From Planctomycetales bacterium (GTDB lineage: Bacteria; Planctomycetota; Planctomycetia; Planctomycetales; Planctomycetaceae): a DNA stretch of 64,000 bases. The stretch lies in the NCBI GenBank assembly GCA_026400835.1, contig JAPLOA010000086.1, forward strand, positions 1-64,000. The letters are read 5' to 3'. Positions 16,526 through 25,724 of this stretch are shown one piece after another. Below the pieces are notes generated by a model. That model was not told where the DNA came from. It did not search any database and saw nothing but the letters and a program-made list of their open reading frames with translations. The translations under genes and the position numbers were made by a program. Position 1 is the first letter of the stretch. Every line of letters starts with the position of its first letter.

Positions 16526-19500
16526 GTGTTATGGCCTCGTCAAGATTAAAGAGCAGACTGGCGACAATCGTATGCGCCGCCAGCTCCGGAGTGGGCAGCG
16601 AAGGATCAGGCTCGAACTGGCCTCGAGCAAGAAAGGTGACCGCGTCGTCAGGATGATTGCGATAATAATCCAGAGCCCGATCGCGTTCGCGAGTCAGGAC
16701 GGTCAATTCTGCTTCGCGAAGTTCTCGAGACAGAACACGCAGCGACATTTCCTGCATCGGCTGAGGTTTTCCGAGCACCAGCGCTGCCAGTGCGCGGGAT
16801 GCTTCGAGATAGTTTTCATCATTCAGCAACGTCAGCGCCTGTAGCGGCGTATTGGTGCGCGACGTGCGGACTTCACACGAACGACGTTGGGCCGAGTCGA
16901 AAAGAAAGGTCGGTGCGATGCTGCGTCGCCAGAAGGCATATAGAGTTCTTCGGTACTGCGATGATCCTTCGCTGGGTTCGTATGTAAAGCGGCCCATGAA
17001 GTTTTCTTCCCAGACACCGGTTGGCTGATAGGGTCTAACCAGTGGGCCTCCAATCGCTGGATGGAAAAGTTCAGACGCCCGCAACGCATTGTCCCGAAGC
17101 ATCCATGCCGGCAGTCGGAAGCGAGCCCCACGGGCCAGAAGTCGATTCTCCGGATCTCTTGCCAGTAACAATTCCTCGACTTTTGAACTCTGGCGATAGG
17201 TCGAACTCATCACGATCAGCTTGAGCACGTGTTTCACATCCCAGCCGCTTTCGATGCACTCCACAGCGAGCCAGTCGATCAATTCCGGATGGGACGGTTG
17301 CTCACCCTGCAAGCCAAAGTCTTCGGTCGTCTTTACCAATCCTGTGCCGAAGCAGAGCTGCCACAAGTGGTTGACCAGCACGCGAGCCGTCAGTGGATTC
17401 TCAGAAGATGTGAGCCATCGCGCGAGATCTGCACGAGTTGGATTCTCCGTCGCCAGCGGAGCGATCGACGTCAAACCGCCTCGCAGCACCTTGTCTCCAT
17501 GCTTATCCCAGACACCACGGACAAGGATGTGAGTATCACGTGGCTCCGGCTTTTCCGCGAGCACCATGACTTCGGTCTTCTTCGCAGCTTTCGCCTCGTT
17601 CAACTGTGCCACTGCGCGGTCAAGTGCACGTTTGCAGATTTGATACGCCTCATGATCCGTGAGGAACTGTTCAAACAATCTGGCTCTGAGTTTTTCATCA
17701 ATCACTGAAGACTGAGAAAGTTGCTCCAAAGGTGCCGGCCCAATTTCGGTCACGGCTGGTCCACGCTGATCCGTGGCTGAAATGCGAAAGCGGCCCAGAT
17801 TTGCATCGCCCAGTGTCGAACGCTGACGCAATTCGATAGTGAGTTCTTCATCGCTTGCCAGCACAAGCGGTTCTGCCAAAGCAAAGACTGCGTAATGCGG
17901 CCCAATCTCGGGCGCGCCCTTCGTTGTCCATCCGTTGCGAGGATCGTCGTCCAACAAGCCCTTTACATCCCCATAACCTCCATTGCCTGTTGGAATGAAG
18001 TCGGCCACAACACTCTTTACGAGGATGTCGCGGATCTGACTACTGCCTGTCTTCCGCACCTGCACTTTGACATCGGTCAGGATGAACTCTCCCGAACGCC
18101 CGCGTGAAAAAGCCGATCGAGTGTGCGAGTCATGTGGCATGACTTCAAGTCGCAAACCTGTGACTCGCGAAAGTTTGACCGGAGCAATCAGGCGATAGTC
18201 GTCCTGATTTGGATTGGGGCCGTCGGCCTGAATAATGGCGTCTTCTGACTGCGTCAGCAGAGTGCCTTCGCTGCTCTCCAGAGCTCCGAGCAGTGGAGTC
18301 CAGGCATTATAGCCCTGCTGAACGTCCTGCTTTCGCGCGGCAAGCCACTCTTCGAATGGCCCTGCGGCAGCAGTTCGCGCGGCGACTTCCGGCCCCTGAC
18401 GACTGTCGACAAGTTGTTGTGCTTCCTGAATAGCTCGTTCCACATGTTTCGATTCGTATGTCAGGTAGGGCTTGGCACCTTTGCCGGCCTTGCCATCTTC
18501 GTCGATACTGTTAAAGAATGCCGTAAGCCCGTAATAGTCTGCCTGAGTGATCGGGTCGAACTTATGAGAATGGCACTGCGTGCAGCCCAGCGTCAATCCA
18601 AGCCAGACGCTGCCGGTCGTGTTGACTCGATCAAGCACATAGTCGACACGTGACTCTTCGGGATCTCGTCCACCTTCACCATTGGTCATGTGGTTTCGGT
18701 GGAAAGCGGTCGCCAGTTTTTGCTCGGCGGTCGCATTGGGTATCAGGTCACCGGCAAATTGTTCCAACGTAAACTGATCAAACTTCATGTTGGAATTGAA
18801 CGCTTCAACAACCCAGTCGCGCCACGGCCAGTTCTCACGATTTGCGTCGGATTGAAAACCATCGGTGTCGGCGTAACGAGCCGCATCAAGCCACCACATG
18901 GCCATCCGCTCGCCAAAATGCGTGGACGCAAGCAGTCGGTCTACGGCCGCTTCGTAACTTGAGTCCGATCCATCGAAGGCATTCAGCTCTTCGATCGTGG
19001 GAGGAAGTCCTGTCAGATCAAACGACACTCGACGCAGGAGCGTATGACGTGCGGCTTGCGGTGCTGGTGTGAGCGATTCTTTTCGCAGTCGAGCCCAGAC
19101 AAACTGGTCGATGGGTGATCGAAAAGGAAAATGAGCAGGACAATCGGTCTGAAGCTGCTTGTCGATTGTCACTGGTTCAGCACTGCGTTGCGGTTTCTCG
19201 TAAGCCCAGTGTTTGCCCCAGGCCGCCCCGGATTTGATCCAGGTCCTGAGAGTCTCAACCTGCGCGGGTTTCAGTCGCGGCTTGTGAGAAGACGGCGGAG
19301 GCATGAGCGTTTCGCTATCGTCGCTGACGACCCGTGCGATCAGTTCGCTGGAATCCGGCTCGCCCTCCGTAATCGCCTGAAGCGCTCCGTCGCGCAGGTC
19401 GAGCCGCAGTTCTGCTTTGCGATTACTTTCATCCGGTCCATGACAGGAGAAACAATTCTCCGAAAGTATTGGCAGCACTTCTCGACCAAAGAAAGCGGCA

Positions 19501-19574
19501 TCCTCCGCGCGAAGGTCAGCAGCAACCGCGAAGACGATGATGAGTGTGGCGCTGTAAAATGCTCTGGCTCTCAT
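16518..19574 (-). CDS. PSD1 / planctomycete cytochrome C protein (PSCyt1-DUF1549-DUF1553)
   Basis: Large secreted protein of about 1018 residues. ATG at 19574 (MRARAFYSATLIIVFAVAAD) gives a signal peptide; a GTG four codons earlier is less likely. Domains in order: PSCyt1 haem-binding region with CFSCH at residues 41-45 and a distal methionine-bearing MPPPSSHKP segment; DUF1549 (about 150-350, with ERMAMWWLDAARYADTDG and CTQCHSHKFDP, a second CxxCH); a central beta-rich carbohydrate-binding-like region (about 430-640); DUF1553 (about 690-960, with LTARVLVNHLWQLCFGTGLV and TPLQALTLLNDENY). The family is presumed to be periplasmic, tied to degradation of complex polysaccharides, but no substrate is proven. 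First gene of a two-gene operon with DUF1501. Confidence 0.94.
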   Translation of the reverse strand: MRARAFYSATLIIVFAVAADLRAEDAAFFGREVLPILSENCFSCHGPDESNRKAELRLDLRDGALQAITEGEPDSSELIARVVSDDSETLMPPPSSHKPRLKPAQVETLRTWIKSGAAWGKHWAYEKPQRSAEPVTIDKQLQTDCPAHFPFRSPIDQFVWARLRKESLTPAPQAARHTLLRRVSFDLTGLPPTIEELNAFDGSDSSYEAAVDRLLASTHFGERMAMWWLDAARYADTDGFQSDANRENWPWRDWVVEAFNSNMKFDQFTLEQFAGDLIPNATAEQKLATAFHRNHMTNGEGGRDPEESRVDYVLDRVNTTGSVWLGLTLGCTQCHSHKFDPITQADYYGLTAFFNSIDEDGKAGKGAKPYLTYESKHVERAIQEAQQLVDSRQGPEVAARTAAAGPFEEWLAARKQDVQQGYNAWTPLLGALESSEGTLLTQSEDAIIQADGPNPNQDDYRLIAPVKLSRVTGLRLEVMPHDSHTRSAFSRGRSGEFILTDVKVQVRKTGSSQIRDILVKSVVADFIPTGNGGYGDVKGLLDDDPRNGWTTKGAPEIGPHYAVFALAEPLVLASDEELTIELRQRSTLGDANLGRFRISATDQRGPAVTEIGPAPLEQLSQSSVIDEKLRARLFEQFLTDHEAYQICKRALDRAVAQLNEAKAAKKTEVMVLAEKPEPRDTHILVRGVWDKHGDKVLRGGLTSIAPLATENPTRADLARWLTSSENPLTARVLVNHLWQLCFGTGLVKTTEDFGLQGEQPSHPELIDWLAVECIESGWDVKHVLKLIVMSSTYRQSSKVEELLLARDPENRLLARGARFRLPAWMLRDNALRASELFHPAIGGPLVRPYQPTGVWEENFMGRFTYEPSEGSSQYRRTLYAFWRRSIAPTFLFDSAQRRSCEVRTSRTNTPLQALTLLNDENYLEASRALAALVLGKPQPMQEMSLRVLSRELREAELTVLTRERDRALDYYRNHPDDAVTFLARGQFEPDPSLPTPELAAHTIVASLLFNLDEAITHE

Positions 19575-19827
19575 CAGGTAACCCACGCTCCCCTGCTCGG
19601 AAGAAAATCTCCGGAAAAAATCGGCGATGTTTTCGGGAGCGGCCTGAGATGAAACGTCGTGACGACCTGTCTTCTTCGCGGCCTCATCAGCTTGGATTGT
19701 ATGCGGTGTGTTCTTTGTCGAACAACGATCTCGACCAAAGTTTCAAGACGGGAACTGGTGTTGGCGATGATCATGGGCCGCCTGCTCAAACCGATGTGCG
19801 GTCAATCGCAACCAAACTTCACGATGT

Positions 19828-20796
19828 CTACTCCGGGAGCAATGACCGTTGAGGCGAATTAGTCTTTCTTTTGTTTGCAGAAAGAGGTTTCCCTTCGGCT
19901 GTTGACGGAGCACTGACTTTGGGTTCCGGAGCACCATCCAGTTTGTCGCCGATGGAGATGTTAGCCAGTCGCTGAGTTCCCATCGCGACGTATTCTTTGG
20001 ATAACTCGCAGGCCAGAAACCGACGGTTCAGTTTCTTAGCGACAGCTATTGTTGTCGCACTCCCTGAGAATGGGTCGAGCACCACTTCGCCTTCATTCGA
20101 ACAGACGCGAATAATGCGTCCCAGGAGTTGCTCGGGCATCTGACAGCCATGAAACCCGGCGCGCTCTTTGAAGGTTCCTGCCACGCGAGGAAAATACCAC
20201 GTGTCCTCATCGGCGTTGAATCCTTCGGGGCAATCCTGTGGACGAAGAATCCACGTGTCGTCGGGAAGGCGACCCTTGCTCTCGGCTCGCTTATCGTTGT
20301 AAACCAACTGCCGCGCGGAGGGAACTCGGATATCATCGCCGTTGAAGGTGAAACAATCCGGGTGGCGAACAAAATGAAAGATGTGAGCATGCGATCGCGT
20401 GAACTTCATCTTGCAGTTTACTCCGAACGTGTAATACCACACCACCCAGCTGCGGCAGACGAAACCCAGTTTCTGAGCTTCAATCTTCAGTTCCGCTGCA
20501 TACTCATCGCCAATCGCCAGCCAGAACGCCCCAACTGGACTTAGCACTCGATGAATCTGAGCCATCCATGCTCGGGACCATTCGATGTACTTTTCGCTGT
20601 CGAGTCGATCGTCATATTCGTCGTATTCGTAACCGATGTTGAATGGCGGATCCGCGAAAGCCAGATGCACACATCCATCCGGGATCTGAGACAGCGTCTG
20701 AACGCAGTCGCCCTGATGGATTTTTCCCAGCCACTCTTCCGGAATCGGAACGGTTGCTTCGGGAGTGGGAACGGATTTTTTCCGCGGGGCAGCCAT
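19828..20796 (-). CDS. DNA methyltransferase (beta-class amino-methylase), orphan
   Basis: S-adenosylmethionine-dependent N6-adenine or N4-cytosine DNA methyltransferase. The catalytic motif IV, DPPF, is at residues 49-52 ([19 protein letters not shown]) and the AdoMet-binding motif I, FSGSATT, at 243-249 ([12 protein letters not shown]); this order, catalytic motif first, is the beta class. The target-recognition region lies between them (about 110-215). DPPF rather than TSPP favours adenine over cytosine, though not decisively. The last 45 residues are a basic, proline/serine-rich tail. No restriction endonuclease gene is adjacent on either side, so it is an orphan modification enzyme, possibly regulatory. 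Divergent from the UbiD gene. Confidence 0.92.
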   Translation of the reverse strand: MAAPRKKSVPTPEATVPIPEEWLGKIHQGDCVQTLSQIPDGCVHLAFADPPFNIGYEYDEYDDRLDSEKYIEWSRAWMAQIHRVLSPVGAFWLAIGDEYAAELKIEAQKLGFVCRSWVVWYYTFGVNCKMKFTRSHAHIFHFVRHPDCFTFNGDDIRVPSARQLVYNDKRAESKGRLPDDTWILRPQDCPEGFNADEDTWYFPRVAGTFKERAGFHGCQMPEQLLGRIIRVCSNEGEVVLDPFSGSATTIAVAKKLNRRFLACELSKEYVAMGTQRLANISIGDKLDGAPEPKVSAPSTAEGKPLSANKRKTNSPQRSLLPE

Positions 20797-21005
20797 GTAA
20801 CAGTCATTCTAATTTCGGATAAGATCGGAAAAACACTCTCGTATTCGCGAGAAGCAGCGGTCGCGTTGCCCGGTCTTCTGGTGGTCAATCGCTCCGGATG
20901 GCATATCATGCAGCGAGAGCGGTCGATTGCGATGCATCCGGTCAGGATTTGCATGATATCTCGCTTTTGCCTCAATCCAAGTCAGTGTCGTCGGAGTCGA
21001 TTTTC

Positions 21006-22853
21006 ATGGGTTACCGCAACCTTCAGGAATGTGTTCGTGATCTGGAACGTCACGGGCATCTCATTCGTCTGAAGTGCGAAGTGAGTGCGAATCTGGAAGC
21101 GGCGGAGATTCATCGCCGAGTCTGTGAACGAGGTGGCCCGGCGATTCTGTTTGAGAACGTCGCGGGCTGTCGCTTTCCGATGGTCAGCAATCTGTTCGGA
21201 ACCATTGAACGCGCGCGGTTTATTTTTCGCGATGCCATGAAAGGCGTGGAGACGCTTGTTCAACTCAAAAAGGATCCTGCGTGGTTGCTGAAACACCCGG
21301 GGCACATTCCCGCAGCCCTGCGAACTCTGATTTCCATGCGCTGTGCGACTCGCAGCAGTGGTCCGGTGATGGAATGCCGGACGACGCTGCAGGAGTTGCC
21401 TCAACTGAAGTGCTGGCCGAAAGATGGCGGAGCATTTGTCACTTTACCGGAAGTGTATTCTGAGCATCCGGATCGACCGGGCTACATTCATTCCAACCTT
21501 GGAATGTATCGAGTTCAGATCAGTGGCAATGAATATCAACCCAACAAGGAAGTCGGGCTGCATTATCAGATTCATCGCAGCATCGGGTTTCATCATGCGG
21601 CGGCTATTGCCAAAGGAAAGCCTCTGCGAGTCAACATCTTTGTCGGTGGCCCGCCATCAATGGCGGTGGCCGCCGTAATGCCACTGCCCGATGGCATCCC
21701 TGAAGTCGCCTTTGCCGGCGCACTGTCTCGTCATGCCGTGCGCATGGTACGACAGGGTGCCAACCCCATGATCTGTGCCGAAGCGGACTTCTGCATCAGC
21801 GGTACGATTGATCCTGACCGGCGATTGCCCGAGGGACCTTTTGGCGATCATCTGGGTTATTACAGCCTGACGCACGATTTCCCCGTGGTGAATGTGGATG
21901 CGGTTTATCATCGCCGTGATGCCATTTGGCCATTTACGGTGGTTGGTCGTCCGCCTCAGGAAGACACGATCTTTGGCGCATTGATTCATGATCTCACGGG
22001 GCCCGCGATTCCCGCAGTGCTTCCTGGAGTTCATGCGGTGCATGCCGTCGACGCCGCCGGAGTTCACCCTTTGCTGCTGGCGATCGGCAGCGAACGATAC
22101 GTGCCGTATGCTTCAGAAAGACAACCTCAGGAGTTGCTGACTAATGCCAACGCAATTCTTGGGCAGGGACAATTGTCGCTCGCCAAGTATCTGCTGATCG
22201 TTGCGAAAGAAGATAATCCAAAGCTGGATATTCATGACATCGGAGATTTTCTGCAGCATCTTCTGCAGCGAGTCGACTGGACTCGCGACCTGCATTTTCA
22301 GACTCGCACTACGATCGATACGCTGGACTATACCGGCAGCGGATTTAATGCGGGTTCAAAACTGGTCATCGCGGCTGCGGGCAATGCGAAACGAACACTG
22401 GCGACAAATATTTCTTCAGATCTGAAATTGCCGGATGGGTTTTCGAAGCCTCATCTCTGCCTGCCGGGGATCATGGCCATTCAGGGACCAAAACATAACG
22501 GGAAGCCGTACGAGGATGATTGCCACGTCGAGCGGTTCTGTAAGGAACTCTCCGAGGCCAATACTTCGACTCTTGACGGCTGGCCATTAATCGTCGTTGT
22601 GGACGACAGCGAGTTCTGTGCGAGCACGCTGAATAATTTTCTGTGGATGACGTTTACGCGAAGCAATCCTGCGTCAGACGTTTACGGAATCCACTCATTC
22701 ACGGAAGCGAAACATTGGGGCTGTCGCAGCTCGCTGGTCATCGATGCTCGAGTTAAACCGCATATGGCTCCGCCGTTGGAAACCGATCCTGAGATTACTC
22801 AGCGAGTCGACAAGTTGGCGGCTCCGGGCGGACCTTTGCACGGACTGATTTAG
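21006..22853 (+). CDS. UbiD family decarboxylase
   Basis: Prenylated-FMN-dependent (de)carboxylase of the UbiD family, 615 residues from the ATG at 21006, which has GGAG ten bases upstream; the frame stays open back to 20898 but the extra 36 residues lack family features. Recognisable segments: RDLERHGHLIRLKCEV and ERGGPAILFENV near the N-terminus, GVHYQIHRSIG-type text at LHYQIHRSIGFHHAAA, and the hallmark GPFGDHLGYYS (residues about 279-289) carrying acidic catalytic residues, followed by FTVVGRPPQEDT. Length is above the roughly 490 residues of E. coli UbiD; a subset of the family is of this size. A UbiX prenyltransferase is needed for the cofactor but is not in the window. Confidence 0.92.
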   Translation: MGYRNLQECVRDLERHGHLIRLKCEVSANLEAAEIHRRVCERGGPAILFENVAGCRFPMVSNLFGTIERARFIFRDAMKGVETLVQLKKDPAWLLKHPGHIPAALRTLISMRCATRSSGPVMECRTTLQELPQLKCWPKDGGAFVTLPEVYSEHPDRPGYIHSNLGMYRVQISGNEYQPNKEVGLHYQIHRSIGFHHAAAIAKGKPLRVNIFVGGPPSMAVAAVMPLPDGIPEVAFAGALSRHAVRMVRQGANPMICAEADFCISGTIDPDRRLPEGPFGDHLGYYSLTHDFPVVNVDAVYHRRDAIWPFTVVGRPPQEDTIFGALIHDLTGPAIPAVLPGVHAVHAVDAAGVHPLLLAIGSERYVPYASERQPQELLTNANAILGQGQLSLAKYLLIVAKEDNPKLDIHDIGDFLQHLLQRVDWTRDLHFQTRTTIDTLDYTGSGFNAGSKLVIAAAGNAKRTLATNISSDLKLPDGFSKPHLCLPGIMAIQGPKHNGKPYEDDCHVERFCKELSEANTSTLDGWPLIVVVDDSEFCASTLNNFLWMTFTRSNPASDVYGIHSFTEAKHWGCRSSLVIDARVKPHMAPPLETDPEITQRVDKLAAPGGPLHGLI

Positions 22854-23231
22854 TGCTGTCGGAAATCACCGTGGGTTTGATTTTCCAGTGTGAGCCGCGG
22901 GGGGAGGTGGAGGAGAAACACGGCAGTAAGCTGCAAATTTAGCCGGATTCGTGAGAATTCGGAGGGGCCTGAACTCTCACGAGTTCAGCTATGGGTTGGT
23001 CTATGAACGTCCGCTGGAAGCTGCGAGCCTTGAGAAATGAATGCTGTTCAATGCCTCCGCCATGGGAACCGATCAAGCACTGAAACCGGGTTCTACCTGG
23101 ATTGATTTCTACCCGGATTGATATCGACAGCCTGAAGAAACTTTGCAGGAGCTAAGCAGTCTGCTGTTGTTGGCGGTGCCGGTGAACAGCCTGCGAGTCA
23201 GCATTGTCACGCTTTGATTTTCAGCAGGCTG
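22854..23231. other. Intergenic, small palindromes only
   Basis: No gene. A short palindrome gaactctcacgagttc at about 22970-22985 and a related attcgtgagaat at about 22949 are the only structures noted. Probably promoter region of the former sigma-factor gene. Confidence 0.4.
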
Positions 23232-23757
23232 ATGAATCTCCAGGGCTGGTGAAGACGAGAATCTGATTCGCAGGATTCGGACAGGTGATCAGAATGCTCT
23301 GGCAGAACTGATGGAGCGATATCGCGGACAGTTGCTGGCCACCGCTTCTCGCAAGATGATTGATCTGCTGAAACGCAGCGTCGAACCCGACGATGTGGTG
23401 CAGGAAGCGATTAGCTATTGCCTGAAAACATTTAGTGAGATCGACAGCAAAGCGCTGGATCCGATGCCGTGGGTACATCAGGTGCTCGAACGCAGGATCG
23501 TGGATGTTCATTGCCCGTATTCCCTCCGCCAGCCAGACATTTGCTCGCAATCCTCGCGAAGAACGATTGATGATCGTGATGTCGCAACTGACACAGGGCC
23601 AGCAGGACACCCTCCGCATGCGCTATGTGGAAAATCTGCCGTCCAAAGAAATCGCCGACAAGCTCGGTAAATCCGAGCGCAGTGATCCCGTCACCAGAGA
23701 GCTGAACATCCTCTCCAACATCGCGTTTTTCAACCAGATCAAAAGCCCGCCCGATCA
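23232..23757 (+). pseudogene. Degraded ECF sigma factor
   Basis: Pieces of a sigma-70 ECF factor are spread over different frames. From about 23247 one frame gives EDENLIRRIRTGDQNALAEL and MERYRGQLLATASRKM, then SVEPDDVVQEAI (region 2) and PWVHQVLERRIVDVH, ending near 23510. The next frame then gives PREERLMIVMSQLTQGQQ, LRMRYVENLPSKEIADKLGK (region 4, helix-turn-helix). The joint lacks the usual linker of about 30 residues, the ATG at 23232 is out of frame with region 2 by one base, and the end after KLGKSE does not continue the recognition helix. At least two indels plus truncation: non-functional unless sequencing errors are to blame. Family ECF members of this type are numerous in planctomycetes. 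Confidence 0.82.
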
Positions 23758-25230
23758 CCGAGGTTTTCGCTGCCAGAACTCAGTGATCGTTTCTGGAGAC
23801 TCTTCGAGTTGTGATGGAAGATGGCCAAAGATCTCGGGGCCGATGGTTCCAATCACATCCAGTCGTACATGGGACGGGATTTCGGACGGGGTGAGAACCA
23901 CAAGATCTTCAAATGTGGAGCGGCAATGGGTCCGGATTCGTTCGCGTTTTGAGTGTGGGACCACCAGGATCGGTGGCCGAGTCAAATTCAACGGCTTTTT
24001 CAGCTTGCGGATCTCGTCGAAAAATATCGTCAGGAGGCTTGAGTCGGATGTCTGGAGTTCTGGCTGATCAGGAAACACCTCCTGAGCCACTTCCTTTTCA
24101 ACGACAAACACCGGCAGGCGTCCGCTATCGTCAAGATGCGGACCACAAATGATCAGCGGGATATCACTGCGTACACGTGAGATTAGCAGCGGCATTGATT
24201 CGCAGTGTTCAACATGTCGGCCGACAGATTCAAGGATCGGGAGAATATGTCTGATCACAACACCTTCCCCGACAAGTCCTCGCAGGACTTCGAACAAACT
24301 CCGCAGCGAAACCGGGTGAGGAATCAGATTCGCTAAGGTGATCGGATGGGATTCTCGCAATTCATCCACAGCCGCCGAAACGGCTTCGTAGGTCAGCAGT
24401 TCTTTGGCATGGCGTTTGACGTGATACTCCAGCATTGTTGCGATGACGCTCATCGCATCAACGACAGTGGAACCCATGTCGACAGCCTGCTGATGTTGAT
24501 CGGGCTCAATCCAGGCCGCAGGCAGTCCATAGACGGGCTCGATGGTTTCAATGCCTCCCGGCGGCATGGTGGTTTTCTCCTGAACAATCGCCAGAATTTT
24601 TCCGGGGATGATGGTCCCCCGACCAACCTCAATACCGTGAATCAGGACGCGAAACTGATCCGAAGGGACACTTGAACTGGACTGAATGCGGAATGGCTGG
24701 AGTTGGAAGCCGAGCGTCTTCTCAAGATCGACTCGCGTCGCGGTGATGCGATCCTTGATTCGAAATTTCAGAAGTCGCTCGTTCGCCATCTGGAGCGCGT
24801 TGAGAACGGCTGAGCCGATTTCCAGACGGACAGTCTCAGAGTGGTCGGAGGCATGCTGAACGATAGTATCCAGCTCATGACCCTGCGCTGCCGTGGAGTT
24901 CTCGAGTCCATCCGATGAATCCTCACGACCGAGTGGTGCCACTGGATCTGGACGCATGATATCGCTGACCATAGTCACGGTGCTGATCAGATTTCGTTGA
25001 ATAATGATTTCGGGCCATTGATTGCCGCGATCCTCCAGCAAGTCTTCAATCAACAGCCGGTCCGACCAGCCGCCGGCTTCGTGAGAATCCTGCAAAACGA
25101 CACCCGTCATGCGAATACAGTCATCCGCGACTGCAGCCAGCGTTCCCAGGAGTCGTGCGTGATCCCAGGTCACGACGGAAACGGCACATCCCTGCATCTG
25201 CTGCAGAAAACCTCGGAAGTTCTGGCTCAT
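23755..25230 (-). CDS. Soluble FlhA/SctV-type (FHIPEP) cytoplasmic domain fused to an N-terminal LSm-like domain
   Basis: Residues about 8-90 form an Sm/LSm-like small barrel: QGCAVSVVTWDHARLLGTLA, ADDCIRMTGVV, then EIIIQRNLISTVTMV. Residues about 135-491 match the whole C-terminal cytoplasmic domain of type III export-gate proteins (FlhA, SctV): RITATRVDLEKTLGFQL, FRVLIHGIEVGRGTIIPG, VYGLPAAWI, TVVDAMSVIATMLEYHVKRH (with AKELLTYEAV), LVGEGVVIRHILPILES, and the final subdomain ILVVPHSKRERIR ... TPSEIPSHVRLDVIG. The family's N-terminal eight-helix membrane domain (over 300 residues) is absent; no hydrophobic helix exists. The protein is thus soluble and cytoplasmic. No flagellar or injectisome genes are nearby. 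Known FlhA_C forms nonameric rings and binds export chaperones; whether this one does is inference. Divergent from the GAF-HlyD operon. Confidence 0.85.
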   Translation of the reverse strand: MSQNFRGFLQQMQGCAVSVVTWDHARLLGTLAAVADDCIRMTGVVLQDSHEAGGWSDRLLIEDLLEDRGNQWPEIIIQRNLISTVTMVSDIMRPDPVAPLGREDSSDGLENSTAAQGHELDTIVQHASDHSETVRLEIGSAVLNALQMANERLLKFRIKDRITATRVDLEKTLGFQLQPFRIQSSSSVPSDQFRVLIHGIEVGRGTIIPGKILAIVQEKTTMPPGGIETIEPVYGLPAAWIEPDQHQQAVDMGSTVVDAMSVIATMLEYHVKRHAKELLTYEAVSAAVDELRESHPITLANLIPHPVSLRSLFEVLRGLVGEGVVIRHILPILESVGRHVEHCESMPLLISRVRSDIPLIICGPHLDDSGRLPVFVVEKEVAQEVFPDQPELQTSDSSLLTIFFDEIRKLKKPLNLTRPPILVVPHSKRERIRTHCRSTFEDLVVLTPSEIPSHVRLDVIGTIGPEIFGHLPSQLEESPETITEFWQRKPR

Positions 25231-25724
25231 GATCGGGCTCCATAAGTAACAAATGCTGCCGCGAGATGACTCGGGCCGCCCCTGTGAAACCTCGTATTTT
25301 ATTCGCAGTTGACCGATTCAAAGCACAGGCGGGAAACGAAATCGATGACTGTTAATGAACGCCTCGCAGTCATTTTGAGACTTCAATGATAGCGGCCCGA
25401 TTCAATGCTCAAGTCCAGATAGGCAGAATGGCCGGAAATTTGCCTATCTCACGCATGTTTCCCTAGGAGAATTTGCCTCCGCCAAGTTTACGGAGGAATC
25501 GAGGCCGGTCTTGACCGCCTTTCCGGATACGTAAACAATTCCGCGGTTTCGGCGATTCGGGCAAAGCGTGTTGGAGTAACCATGTTTTTGCGTCACCACA
25601 GCACTGAAATGTCCCTGGATTGACGTACATTGTTCACTCTGCGCGGGCAGGCGACGTGATCTAATACCCACGCCCGAATCAGAATCCTGACGAATTTGGC
25701 ACCCCTGAGTGCATCGGAAATCTT
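25231..25724. promoter_or_regulatory. Divergent promoter region
   Basis: About 490 bases between the LSm-FlhA_C gene (minus) and the GAF-HlyD gene (plus). No gene recognised. A repeat-like pair of aatttgcct motifs lies at about 25436-25490 around a cctaggagaatt segment. Expected to hold both promoters; I cannot assign boxes with confidence. Confidence 0.4.
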
